Shown here one piece after another: positions 47,283 through 59,142 of a stretch of DNA of 64,000 nt (position 1 is the first letter of the stretch; each line of letters begins with the position of its first letter). A program made the translations under genes and the position numbers. This DNA is from Siphonodentalium dalli (Eukaryota; Mollusca; Scaphopoda; Gadilida; Siphonodentaliidae). The stretch lies in the NCBI GenBank assembly GCA_032622095.1, contig CP136066.1:134385917-134449916 (forward strand), given 5' to 3'. The notes below the pieces were generated by a model. That model saw nothing but the letters and a program-made list of their open reading frames with translations, was not told where the DNA came from and searched no databases.

Positions 47283-48451
47283 TAGAGCTGCAACGATTCA
47301 TCGTGATTTCGATGTATTGCGATACGCTTTCACACGATACACGTATCGTATGGTGGGAAGTGTATCACAATAAACAAATATCACAATTTTAGGTCATTGA
47401 AAGCGAAAATAACCCATATTTACTGTGTTTTTTTATAGCAATTTAGGTAGAAAATCCTCACAAAACATGGTTTTTGCGTATCATGATATGTATCGTATCA
47501 GTCCTTCGATTTTAAGGCGCGCAATTGCGCTTGCGCGCCTTGGCACACGCGGATCTAAAAACCAGCGAGTTATTAAATGCGCACGCCGAAAAATTTAAAT
47601 GCGCGCGTCGGAATTTGCAGCCAGTGAACGAGATTTTAACAAACAGCACATCAATGGTTAAACGCCGACAAGACTATTCACCGTGTATCTTTCTCAGTAG
47701 CGATGACGTTGATTACGAACATAATAACAAAGATCAAAGCAGCCGCCGGCGTCTTTCTCACTCAATGATTGGGGTACACCTCGTCACAACTGCTGCACGT
47801 GCGAGTTCCCGCAAAAAAGTGTCAATTCTTTGGCAGCCTCGTTTGATGTTTCGGCATGCGGGATTCGCCAATTCATTTGAATATTATTGCCATAGATTAG
47901 GTTTTAAGTTTAACTATACTTCGAAGCTATACTTCGAAGCCAGTATCACTCGACTCGGAGAAAGCGAAAAATGGACATTGGAGCCTCCTCAAATACCGAC
48001 TCTATCAAAACGAAAGAGAGCCCCGGTTGATTCGTCGGATTCAGGTGAATCTGATTGTGGTAACGATTCCACTTCCGAGTTTGAAGTTTTAAGCGACTGC
48101 GAGTCTGGTGAGCATGCGCTCTCAGACGCGGAAGTGGACTCATTACCGTGATTAGATTCACCTGGATTGCCAGATAATCGGATTATTTTATTTCTGTTTT
48201 CACTTTAAGTTGCCAAAGGCACACTTGGAATTACACGTGTGTATCATTATAATTGTGTTTGTCTTTATTCAGTAATCATTTCATCCATGTTAATTTGAAT
48301 TGTGCTCCCGCAAAAAAGGCGCGCGCAAATTCCAAAAGCTCCGAGCGATATATCGCGCACCTACGTTTTCCAAATTCGAAGGACTGTCGTATCGTTGGTC
48401 ATGTATCGTGATACGTATCGTATCGTGACAAAGTGTATCGTTGCAGCCCTA
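47283..48451. mobile_element. hAT-like element carrying an ORF (unit 1)
   Basis: Termini TAGAGCTGCAACGAT and ATCGTTGCAGCCCTA with GTATCGTG/CACGATAC subterminal repeats. The left flank ATAATTCA (47275-47282) recurs at 48456-48463, 4 bp beyond the right terminus. 'AGGGCTGCAAC' ends are typical of hAT elements. The interior is GC-richer than its surroundings and holds the ORF at 47654-48151. Confidence 0.8.
47654..48151 (+). CDS. Unrecognised 165-codon ORF inside a hAT-like element (unit 1)
   Basis: I do not recognise this product. From the ATG at 47654 it encodes 165 aa; the frame is open about 130 nt further upstream but has no ATG there, so an upstream exon is conceivable. The N-terminal third is basic (MVKRRQDY..., SSRRRLSH, ARASSRKK), the middle is mixed with aromatic residues (FEYYCHRLGFKFNYTSKLYF), then comes a basic KRKR patch (SKRKRAP). 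The last 40 residues are highly acidic and Ser-rich (DSSDSGESDCGNDS, DCESGEHALSDAEVDSLP). It is not a hAT transposase or a BED finger as far as I can see. The composition suggests a nuclear, possibly DNA- or chromatin-associated protein, or a captured host exon. An identical copy lies at 55048-55545. Confidence 0.4.
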   Translation: MVKRRQDYSPCIFLSSDDVDYEHNNKDQSSRRRLSHSMIGVHLVTTAARASSRKKVSILWQPRLMFRHAGFANSFEYYCHRLGFKFNYTSKLYFEASITRLGESEKWTLEPPQIPTLSKRKRAPVDSSDSGESDCGNDSTSEFEVLSDCESGEHALSDAEVDSLP

Positions 48452-48537
48452 TATAATAATTCAAAATCACCAATGCAGTTCAGACGCTGCAAAGTGCACT
48501 TCTGATATCTCATAGTTGATTGGATAATGCCTACAGG

Positions 48538-48991
48538 TAGAGATCATATTCCACCAGTACAAAACCTGGGAACTTTTTGAAGTTTTGACAGGGAACCTTA
48601 TAAAGTCGAAAAAATAACACGGGGAATATATTTCTCAATGATTATGTGTTCCTTAACAGTGTACGGTACTTCACTATATGTGAAGGTCCCAACTCGAAAT
48701 TGCATTCTTTTCTGTAACTTTTGAGAGCCGATATCGCATTAAACATTCAATTAATTACACAGGAAAAATTCCATAATTGTAAGAAACGCAAAGCAAGATC
48801 ACTCACAAAGTCACTTAAATCGTGAAATTTCGAGTTGGGACCTTCACCTACAGTGAAGTACCCGGTATATTATTAAGAAACAGAAGAAAGAAATATTTGT
48901 ATATTCCCCGTGTTATTTTTTTGATTTTATAAGGTTCCCTGTCAAACTTTAAAAAGTTCCCAGGTTTTGTACTGGTGGAATATGATCTCTA
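48538..48991. mobile_element. 454-bp foldback element (unit 1)
   Basis: Inverted arms start TAGAGATCATATTCCACCAG and run for about 200 bp, including 'AACCTGGGAACTTTTT' and 'AAGGTCCCAACTCGAAAT'. Class not assigned. Confidence 0.82.
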
Positions 48992-49059
48992 CGGGCGTTA
49001 CCCATAGAGAATCATGGCATAATCTAGTCATTGTCAAGAATAAAAGTTTGATCTACGTT

Positions 49060-49845
49060 CACTTGCTGATTTAAGAAAGTAACACCTCTTTACACCACTC
49101 AATGAATTTTGATCACAAAACAGACCCATCATCATGTTCTAGTACCAGAGTAATTTCCAGGCCAGTTTTGGTACATGTAACAGGTATGGGCGCCCAAACT
49201 ACAGGCGCCCAAAAAACAGTTGGAAAGAAAAAAAAATTCTCAGATAATTTGTTTTTGACCTTTACTACTATAAAACAAACACAACTAACACTAAATCATC
49301 AAATAAAGCAATAAGTTGTCGTTTTATGGCAGTATGTACATGTAATTCCAGGGGTAGGCCACCCCATGCCCTCCCCCCAACTTAGGGCTGCGGCCTTTGG
49401 ATATGACTTTGGCATAAATAACAGGTGTCCCCAAATAATTACTGGAAACTACACTGACTAGTACATACAGTAATGCCCTAATTAATCGACTCCTTTAACC
49501 ACAGCAGAATTATGGGTAACTTTTCAGGATTTAGTCGGAAATATGGCTTGTTGCCATTCATCGGAAAGCTCTCACCGAGAGCTTTCCGATGAATGGCAAC
49601 AAGCCATATTTCCGACTAAATCCTGAAAAGTTACCCATAATTCTGCTGTGGTTAAAGGAGTCGATTAATTAGGGCATTACTGTAGTTAATTAACACTTAG
49701 GTATGTACCTAACTGTTAATTAACTATGTACTAGTATACTACTACTACTAGCTGCATGATGCAATTGATGGGTCTGTTTGGTGATCAAAATTCATTGAGA
49801 ATTTGAGTGGTGTAAAGAGGTGTTACTTTCTTAAATCAGCAAGTG
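49060..49845. mobile_element. Inverted-repeat element with nested MITE C (unit 1)
   Basis: Ends CACTTGCTGATTTAAGAAAG and complement; the arms are about 80 bp and include 'GTAACACCTCTTTACACCAC'. The TA-flanked foldback MITE at 49468-49682 is inserted between them. No coding content. Confidence 0.8.
49468..49682. mobile_element. Foldback MITE, Tc1/mariner-like (copy C)
   Basis: 215 bp, TA-flanked (49466-49467 and 49683-49684). Subtype with 'CAGTAATGCCCTAATTAATC'. The two arms are practically identical. Confidence 0.9.
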
Positions 49846-50612
49846 GCCGATGCCTTTGTGTTACCGCCAACCGAGAACATGCACGGCAGCTGCGATGTTT
49901 CAAGTTCTTGGTATACCAATTGAACATTATTATTTATCATTTTATGTTTTGTAAATTATGACTCAATTATTATAATATTAATTTTAGACGTCACTGACGA
50001 CAGTAACGTGTTCTCCGTAAATAGTACCACCCCTTGTGCCCTTGCCACGGCATAGGCTTTAAAATTCAAATTTTTTAAATTAGACAAATTCTAATTTGTG
50101 AAACTCAAATGGTTATGTAATTGTTCTAAATTACTGGAATATGAAAAATATGGGCAAAAAATCTCAAAAACGAAAAAAACATGTTATGTTGCTACTGAGT
50201 CACTCACTCACTGACTCTGGACAAGTCCGATTCTCCTTTCCTAACTTGACCTAAGTCAATAAATTTACTTATATACGCTATTTTCATCACTTTAGAGAAC
50301 ACTAGCGAAGTTATTACACATCCATATACTACATAGCATGCAAAAAGCGTTTGAACATTCTAAGAAAATCGCAGGATATTATTTCAATCTCCTCGATAAA
50401 AGTGACATTTGGAACAAAATAAAAGAATTGGAAACCAAAATGGCGACCATGAGAAGGCTATTTTGGGTTTGGTACTCAAAAAATCCATTTTGACAATGCT
50501 AGTACCATTTAACGTGATATTAGGTTGGTAAACGCTAAAAAGTGTATTGGTGGGCATTCAATTTAATTTGTAATTACCTGAAACCATGAACAGAAGCGCA
50601 AATATGGAGCCC
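49846..50612. other. End of duplication unit 1, nothing recognised
   Basis: AT-rich, with 'GAGTCACTCACTCACTGACTC' near 50200. Unit 2 counterpart: 57240-58006. Confidence 0.4.
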
Positions 50613-51554
50613 AGGTTGATTTGATAAAATTGCAATTATTCCTGTACTGTATTTGATTGAAATACTGAAGTATGAAGGCTGAATGATAAAAATCCTGAAC
50701 TCTTAACTATTTGAAGTTTTCACAGGTGAAAGTTAGATAAAGCCAAACATACTAAAGTTACAGTATGATTCCAACTGTTAAACTTAGATCTTTTTGTGAA
50801 CTTAATTGTCTTATGTGAATATATATAAATATATAAATGTTTTGTATCTTGTTATGATATGAATTGGGACCTAAATTGAAATAAATATAATTATTTTTTT
50901 TGGGCACCTGGAGTTTGGGCGCCCAAACCGGTAAACGGTATGAAAAACGGCCTGGATATGTCCCTGCACACCCACCATGTCTGTTAATAGTTCCCAAACA
51001 AGGCTTAAGAGGCCTGATATCCACTTTCAGGAAACTAAAATCGGAAAATCATGCCCATCAATCCATGAATCCACACCTGGAGTTTTAACTGTTGAGGTCC
51101 AGCTGTCACCTTGTTACTTTACACAGGGATATGTTAGAAACCATGTATTTTTGCACACAAATGAACATCATTATGTATGTGCATCAATAATTGGTGGTAA
51201 AAAAAAAAAAATCGGCTTTTTCTCAAAATATCAATAAAAAGATTAGGGTCGGCGGTTATTTTTAGGGTCAGTCAATGTGCGGAAACATAGTATCTTTTTT
51301 CTTTGGCCTGAGCATTGGTCATTTATATACACACTCTCTACCAGGCAGAGCTCTAGGATATCAATCAACAGAGCTGTCACTCCAAGCTGATTTTGTTAAC
51401 ACTGCCATCCCATTACTTTATAATCACCTTAGCCAGCACAATGTGACTTCTATATGATGTTAAGTAAACATTCTGTGTTCTGATGCACCCTCCTCATATC
51501 TCATATATTATATAGCTTTGAGTATCTGCTGTTTGCATATTCTCAATTTTAGAC

Positions 51555-51912
51555 TTTTTAAGAGTTACGTCCCTGGCCATGCCAATATATGACCCAGTGA
51601 CCCCATTTGAACAAACCTGAACCCCAGTCACCCAAGGACCCGCCATACTAGTATAAGCTAAATAAGCCTGATGGTTCTTGAGAAGTCGTTTTAAGAATTA
51701 CTATGGAGGGAGAGTTATGGCCCTGGTATCACAACTATTTGACCTGGTGATCTCATTTGAACAAATCTGAATGTGAGTCACCTGGGGAACATCCATACCA
51801 AATAAGAACCCATTCGGTCTCATGGTTCTGGAGATGTTTAAAGAATTGTTGACGGACGGACAGATGGACAGACGAGGAGTGATGACTATAGCTCCACTGG
51901 AGACTTTGTTCA
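51555..51912 (+). repeat. Family S1 element in duplication unit 2
   Basis: Copy of 44155-44512. Confidence 0.75.
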
Positions 51913-51947
51913 CTGGAGCGGGATGGTTGATTCTATTGAATCACATG

Positions 51948-54288
51948 TAGGGTTGCCACGACTGAGTTTTCATAATCGACTAATCGAGCATCATAGTCGA
52001 CGGTTTGTCGATTAATCGTTTATATATGCGGCCTATATTACACCCAGGTAAAGACGTGATCAATGCGAAATTACAAAGACATACTTTACATATACAGTCT
52101 GAACACAGCTACAAACTGTCAGTCAACAGGCTTGTCCATTCTGAGGCCCCCGCCCATCATCGGCCACCTAAACTCAAATTTACGCGGCAGGTAAACATAC
52201 TCATTGCTATTCCCGCGGACGAGAAATAAAAAAAAAAATCTGTCCAGCCAACCAATGTTCCACTTGAACATGCATCGCGGTGCTGATTGAAAGCATGAGG
52301 AATTGTCACATACTTAGTGAAAACGGAATATAGTTAGTTTTGCAGAAAATCCCATTGTGTATCGATTGCGTCACCTGACATATTAAAGCACTTAATTTTA
52401 TTTCGCGGGCTTCGGTGTGTGTGCATGCTCACCGTTAGTGCTGGGCGGTATGACGATATATCGGGTATACCCGGTTTTAATTTTGATATCGTCAATAATA
52501 TCGTCTGAAATAAAAATATCGTAATACCGTCCCAAGTTGTAATCTTCTCCATGTAGGTTGAAACCCATCATATGGTCCCAACAAACAGCGAAGTTAGAGT
52601 AAGTATAATAGTCCCAAACTTTCCGGAAATACGCAGTCGAAAACGTTTTAAAACATCGGAGCACGTGCTTGTCAAGTTGGATATGCTTCGTCGGACACAT
52701 CAAAGAGATACTAGTAGCATCAGTTGGCTACACTGAGATTGGTATGTCGCGCGCATGCGACTGGCACAATGACCTCCTTTCAAGTTGGTGCAGCTTGCTC
52801 TATCAACCGTAACCGGTTGCTTGGAGACGGATTACGATGTCTCAATGTGTGCAAATTGCGAGTAAAATGATTTTGTGGACATGTGCCGTACAGATCATGG
52901 CATTGCTATCGCTTCAACAAATGTCAAATTCACAAACTAATTGAACATGATTGTCTCTATTTATTTTCCTCAGCTAAAAAAATGCCGCTGCAAATTCATT
53001 TCAAATGTTCACGTCGGCTTTTGCCTCGGCACTGCCCATTGTGGCATTGTCGACGCTAATTCCCAGGGCTGCCGTATATGGACATTGTCACATTGAAGTC
53101 CCACGGTGCTACCAACTACCAATTACCACTGATAAATATAGTCTCACAAACAACCAATTCCTCACGAATTAATAAAATGGCAATTTGAAACCGAATGCGG
53201 TGCTTAATGTGTGCATGGTGTTGAGCGCTATGGTCAAAGGGATATAACTCTAAAAAATGTATGCAAAAACGCACGTGGGCCGTGTTATATGATTATATCC
53301 CTTTGTTTCAAAGTTATTATTTCTCCGTCGGCAAACTGTCAATTGTTGCTGACGAGTGGTCATTATATACATGTATACTGTGATGTTACTGATAATTGTT
53401 CAATACACATTTACTCGACCTCTCATGACCCACAAATCGTAAATAAAACGTAGGGATGTATTGTGCAAACTTTATTTATGAAATATTGCATATATTGTAC
53501 ATTGTACTTACCAATTGTAATATACCAAAATAATATCGCGATAATATCGTGTATCGCGATGTTGTCGCCATAATATCGCGATATTTTTTGGGGCCAATAT
53601 CGCCCAGCCCTACTCACTGTGCTGTCTGTTACTGTAGGTACTTTTAGTTTTGTTATTCAAAGTGCGTGCAGCGCAGTAGGGGGTGGCGGTATATACGTTA
53701 CCAAGTTGGAGAATGTAATGTATGTAGCACTAATAAGTGATGACACAAACTTGTTACTGATTAACTGTCTAGTATCTTTGAACATTCCATGTCCCGCGAA
53801 CTTTAGTACTTGGTCAATAATGATCAATAATGGTGAACATTTTAAAGTATGAAATTTGAAAAATGAAATATAGATGCAATCCCATGCACGTCGTCCATTT
53901 TGGATATAATGATTGCTAATTACTGGTCCATAGGAACATACTAGTAAATTCACAGTTAAAACATAATTTATAAACAATGGCAAGGCCGTAACACGACATC
54001 AAAGGTACACCAAACTCTTTGAAGATGACCGCCAAACGCCGGATGTGATATGATATCAAAGGAAGCCGCATCAGAAGTGGTGACAGAACAGGCTGTCGGG
54101 CGGTAAATTGTGCTATATACACTGTTAACTTTTACTTCCAGACATGGTATTTGTGCATAGTACTGCTTAAATACACAACCATACCCACCCCCCACCCCTT
54201 TGGGCGATTAGTCGACGAAAGTAAATAACCATCGACTACCACACCTGTCGAAGGTTAGTCGATTAATCGAATAATCGTGGCAAGCCCA
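51948..54288. mobile_element. hAT-like element, unit 2 copy
   Basis: Copy of 44548-46894, with the same ATCACATG flanks and the 6-bp deletion in the interior. Confidence 0.9.
52436..53612. mobile_element. Nested hAT-like element, unit 2 copy
   Basis: Copy of 45036-46212 inside 51948-54288. Confidence 0.88.
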
Positions 54289-54676
54289 ATCACATGATTA
54301 TAGATCTTTCGAGATGTGTTTGGATTTCGTGCTAAAAAAGAAAGCCGAATAAATAAGCTGTCCTTTAGTGCTCAAATAAACCACCGCAATCAATTACCAG
54401 TAGAACCTGATTAAAGAATTTTTCGACAATTAGTCGGACATTTAGTTGGAACAATCCAAATCAATCTTTGATAAAAACTTATGTTTTAGACAGACTAAAA
54501 TATAATTTACCTGCCATGCTGTCACAGACTGTTGGAAACCATTTATAATTTTAAAAAATTAACTTAATCATGGTGGCTATAAATAGTACTAATTCTGCCG
54601 AAGTTTTTTTAGGAGATGACTCCAAATTAAATGTCTTACATGTACTTCAAATTTTTCCACACATGGAGATAATTCA

Positions 54677-55845
54677 TAGAGCTGCAACGATTCATCGTGA
54701 TTTCGATGTATTGCGATACGCTTTCACACGATACACGTATCGTATGGTGGGAAGTGTATCACAATAAACAAATATCACAATTTTAGGTCATTGAAAGCGA
54801 AAATAACCCATATTTACTGTGTTTTTTTATAGCAATTTAGGTAGAAAATCCTCACAAAACATGGTTTTTGCGTATCATGATATGTATCGTATCAGTCCTT
54901 CGATTTTAAGGCGCGCAATTGCGCTTGCGCGCCTTGGCACACGCGGATCTAAAAACCAGCGAGTTATTAAATGCGCACGCCGAAAAATTTAAATGCGCGC
55001 GTCGGAATTTGCAGCCAGTGAACGAGATTTTAACAAACAGCACATCAATGGTTAAACGCCGACAAGACTATTCACCGTGTATCTTTCTCAGTAGCGATGA
55101 CGTTGATTACGAACATAATAACAAAGATCAAAGCAGCCGCCGGCGTCTTTCTCACTCAATGATTGGGGTACACCTCGTCACAACTGCTGCACGTGCGAGT
55201 TCCCGCAAAAAAGTGTCAATTCTTTGGCAGCCTCGTTTGATGTTTCGGCATGCGGGATTCGCCAATTCATTTGAATATTATTGCCATAGATTAGGTTTTA
55301 AGTTTAACTATACTTCGAAGCTATACTTCGAAGCCAGTATCACTCGACTCGGAGAAAGCGAAAAATGGACATTGGAGCCTCCTCAAATACCGACTCTATC
55401 AAAACGAAAGAGAGCCCCGGTTGATTCGTCGGATTCAGGTGAATCTGATTGTGGTAACGATTCCACTTCCGAGTTTGAAGTTTTAAGCGACTGCGAGTCT
55501 GGTGAGCATGCGCTCTCAGACGCGGAAGTGGACTCATTACCGTGATTAGATTCACCTGGATTGCCAGATAATCGGATTATTTTATTTCTGTTTTCACTTT
55601 AAGTTGCCAAAGGCACACTTGGAATTACACGTGTGTATCATTATAATTGTGTTTGTCTTTATTCAGTAATCATTTCATCCATGTTAATTTGAATTGTGCT
55701 CCCGCAAAAAAGGCGCGCGCAAATTCCAAAAGCTCCGAGCGATATATCGCGCACCTACGTTTTCCAAATTCGAAGGACTGTCGTATCGTTGGTCATGTAT
55801 CGTGATACGTATCGTATCGTGACAAAGTGTATCGTTGCAGCCCTA
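54677..55845. mobile_element. hAT-like element carrying an ORF, unit 2 copy
   Basis: Copy of 47283-48451. Confidence 0.8.
55048..55545 (+). CDS. Unrecognised 165-codon ORF, unit 2 copy
   Basis: Its protein is identical to that of 47654-48151, so the frame has not decayed since the duplication. Because the whole 7.4-kb unit is almost unchanged, this says nothing about selection on the ORF. Confidence 0.4.
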   Translation: MVKRRQDYSPCIFLSSDDVDYEHNNKDQSSRRRLSHSMIGVHLVTTAARASSRKKVSILWQPRLMFRHAGFANSFEYYCHRLGFKFNYTSKLYFEASITRLGESEKWTLEPPQIPTLSKRKRAPVDSSDSGESDCGNDSTSEFEVLSDCESGEHALSDAEVDSLP

Positions 55846-55931
55846 TATAATAATTCAAAATCACCAATGCAGTTCAGACGCTGCAAAGTGCACTTCTGAT
55901 ATCTCATAGTTGATTGGATAATGCCTACAGG

Positions 55932-56385
55932 TAGAGATCATATTCCACCAGTACAAAACCTGGGAACTTTTTGAAGTTTTGACAGGGAACCTTATAAAGT
56001 CGAAAAAATAACACGGGGAATATATTTCTCAATGATTATGTGTTCCTTAACAGTGTACGGTACTTCACTATATGTGAAGGTCCCAACTCGAAATTGCATT
56101 CTTTTCTGTAACTTTTGAGAGCCGATATCGCATTAAACATTCAATTAATTACACAGGAAAAATTCCATAATTGTAAGAAACGCAAAGCAAGATCACTCAC
56201 AAAGTCACTTAAATCGTGAAATTTCGAGTTGGGACCTTCACCTACAGTGAAGTACCCGGTATATTATTAAGAAACAGAAGAAAGAAATATTTGTATATTC
56301 CCCGTGTTATTTTTTTGATTTTATAAGGTTCCCTGTCAAACTTTAAAAAGTTCCCAGGTTTTGTACTGGTGGAATATGATCTCTA
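55932..56385. mobile_element. 454-bp foldback element, unit 2 copy
   Basis: Copy of 48538-48991. Confidence 0.82.
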
Positions 56386-56453
56386 CGGGCGTTACCCATA
56401 GAGAATCATGGCATAATCTAGTCATTGTCAAGAATAAAAGTTTGATCTACGTT

Positions 56454-57239
56454 CACTTGCTGATTTAAGAAAGTAACACCTCTTTACACCACTCAATGAA
56501 TTTTGATCACAAAACAGACCCATCATCATGTTCTAGTACCAGAGTAATTTCCAGGCCAGTTTTGGTACATGTAACAGGTATGGGCGCCCAAACTACAGGC
56601 GCCCAAAAAACAGTTGGAAAGAAAAAAAAATTCTCAGATAATTTGTTTTTGACCTTTACTACTATAAAACAAACACAACTAACACTAAATCATCAAATAA
56701 AGCAATAAGTTGTCGTTTTATGGCAGTATGTACATGTAATTCCAGGGGTAGGCCACCCCATGCCCTCCCCCCAACTTAGGGCTGCGGCCTTTGGATATGA
56801 CTTTGGCATAAATAACAGGTGTCCCCAAATAATTACTGGAAACTACACTGACTAGTACATACAGTAATGCCCTAATTAATCGACTCCTTTAACCACAGCA
56901 GAATTATGGGTAACTTTTCAGGATTTAGTCGGAAATATGGCTTGTTGCCATTCATCGGAAAGCTCTCACCGAGAGCTTTCCGATGAATGGCAACAAGCCA
57001 TATTTCCGACTAAATCCTGAAAAGTTACCCATAATTCTGCTGTGGTTAAAGGAGTCGATTAATTAGGGCATTACTGTAGTTAATTAACACTTAGGTATGT
57101 ACCTAACTGTTAATTAACTATGTACTAGTATACTACTACTACTAGCTGCATGATGCAATTGATGGGTCTGTTTGGTGATCAAAATTCATTGAGAATTTGA
57201 GTGGTGTAAAGAGGTGTTACTTTCTTAAATCAGCAAGTG
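56454..57239. mobile_element. Inverted-repeat element, unit 2 copy
   Basis: Copy of 49060-49845. Confidence 0.8.
56862..57076. mobile_element. Foldback MITE, Tc1/mariner-like (copy D)
   Basis: Unit 2 copy of 49468-49682, TA-flanked. Confidence 0.9.
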
Positions 57240-58006
57240 GCCGATGCCTTTGTGTTACCGCCAACCGAGAACATGCACGGCAGCTGCGATGTTTCAAGTT
57301 CTTGGTATACCAATTGAACATTATTATTTATCATTTTATGTTTTGTAAATTATGACTCAATTATTATAATATTAATTTTAGACGTCACTGACGACAGTAA
57401 CGTGTTCTCCGTAAATAGTACCACCCCTTGTGCCCTTGCCACGGCATAGGCTTTAAAATTCAAATTTTTTAAATTAGACAAATTCTAATTTGTGAAACTC
57501 AAATGGTTATGTAATTGTTCTAAATTACTGGAATATGAAAAATATGGGCAAAAAATCTCAAAAACGAAAAAAACATGTTATGTTGCTACTGAGTCACTCA
57601 CTCACTGACTCTGGACAAGTCCGATTCTCCTTTCCTAACTTGACCTAAGTCAATAAATTTACTTATATACGCTATTTTCATCACTTTAGAGAACACTAGC
57701 GAAGTTATTACACATCCATATACTACATAGCATGCAAAAAGCGTTTGAACATTCTAAGAAAATCGCAGGATATTATTTCAATCTCCTCGATAAAAGTGAC
57801 ATTTGGAACAAAATAAAAGAATTGGAAACCAAAATGGCGACCATGAGAAGGCTATTTTGGGTTTGGTACTCAAAAAATCCATTTTGACAATGCTAGTACC
57901 ATTTAACGTGATATTAGGTTGGTAAACGCTAAAAAGTGTATTGGTGGGCATTCAATTTAATTTGTAATTACCTGAAACCATGAACAGAAGCGCAAATATG
58001 GAGCCC

Positions 58007-58741
58007 TGAAAGTATCTCTTTCTCGCTTACGTGATAAAGTTTCCGATTATTTGGGTCACATGACACACATTTCCCTATTTTATTGTGTACGTAATGAGTC
58101 AAACCGAGGCTCCACCTTTTCCTGTGTTGGGCATCATGATTTTCCTGTTTAGTTGTCAATACTTCCCAAAATATTTTAGTCAAAATCAAACACATGAAAT
58201 GGAACCTTATAACTGTCAATCTCAAATACCCCTAGTTCGCCTGTTGAGCGATTTCATGTTATTGCATAAAAATTTATCTTAACGAAATATGAAACTGACT
58301 ATAACGAATTTTCGGGAATTTAGTTAAAAATAGATACTAAAAATAGAACATGACGTCAAAATGTCTAATTTTACACACTATTATCGTTGGAAACAAGACA
58401 GTGACTGAATACACTCTTAGCATTCGTCGCAAAGTGCTGTTGAATTTTCAAAGAAAACCATTTTCACGCAACAGAGAAATCGTGGGAGTTGAACATGGTT
58501 CTCAAGATAGAAATAACTTACTGGTACCGGTATACTATTACTAGATCATAATCATATCACACTATTGGTGGGGAGTATTGCCCACCATACCACACCAGAT
58601 ACACCAATAATGGGAATTTCTGAAATGTCCTTTTCAATCTCACCACCACATATATAATAATATATACACTATATACATACCACAGCTGAGTGTGTTCCAC
58701 CACCATAACCACCGAGGAGAGATAACTGTATTTCACCGTCA
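58007..58741. other. No gene recognised
   Basis: Sequence right of the duplication. Small open frames on both strands have no recognised domain. Confidence 0.4.
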
Positions 58742-58759
58742 CCTGAAATGTCTATCAAC

Positions 58760-59139
58760 TTACGCCTGACTGGCCACTGAGCCTCTGAGGGGAGGAATTT
58801 TGACAGGAAATTTTGCCATTAATGACTAACCCGTGGATCGTTGCCCACGGCACAGTAGGGTTCTTTATCGTGGTTACGTACATGGGACAGCCATTTATGT
58901 CCCCATCCGATGGGACGGCGTACGTGAATTAACAAACCATTGTCATCCCTGTAAGTGACACCAGGCGGGAGAGGATTACCGCTTAACGACACCTCAGCGA
59001 AGCATACACAGTACTTTATGTAGGCATGCTCAGAACTCCTGACTCTTGTTTTGTCAAGGATCGAGGTGAATCGATCCGGGGTCCAAGCGAAACCTCTGGC
59101 AAGTAGTCGAACACGCTAACCACTCGGCCATCACAGACA
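58760..59139 (-). mobile_element. tRNA-derived SINE
   Basis: On the minus strand the element opens with a tRNA-like head: box A 'TGGCCGAGTGGTTAGCG' (Ser/Leu-type) near 59129 and a degenerate box B 'GGATCGATTCACC' near 59070. A body follows with 'CATCGGATGGGGACATAAAT' (near 58900) and 'GAACCCTACTGTGCCGTGGG'. The head is too diverged for a working tRNA. The 3' end is approximate. Confidence 0.6.
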
Positions 59140-59142
59140 CAG

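Larger units (their letters stand above)
43212..50612 (+). repeat. 7.4-kb direct tandem duplication, unit 1
   Basis: Unit 1 (7401 bp) and unit 2 (7394 bp) are joined head to tail at 50612/50613. The unit begins AGGTTGATTTGAT and ends ATGGAGCCC. I noticed only four differences: a C/A substitution at 43225/50626, a C/G at 43518/50919, a poly-A run of 14 versus 13 at about 43798, and a 6-bp TTGAAA deletion in unit 2 near 46450. A shared CC at the outer breakpoints (43210-43211, 50611-50612) is 2-bp microhomology. Confidence 0.95.
50613..58006 (+). repeat. 7.4-kb direct tandem duplication, unit 2
   Basis: Nearly identical to 43212-50612 (offset 7401 at the start, 7400 after the poly-A run, 7394 after the 6-bp deletion). 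Its left junction cuts a Harbinger-like element that is whole across unit 1, so the unit-1 context is the original one. Confidence 0.95.

Noticed and set aside
47525-47653. N-terminal extension of the hAT-borne ORF starting with TTG
   Set aside because: There is no ATG in this part; TTG starts are not expected in an animal gene, so I start the ORF at 47654.
59041-59139. tRNA-Ser/Leu gene
   Set aside because: Box B is degenerate, the acceptor stem does not pair, and a SINE body follows.
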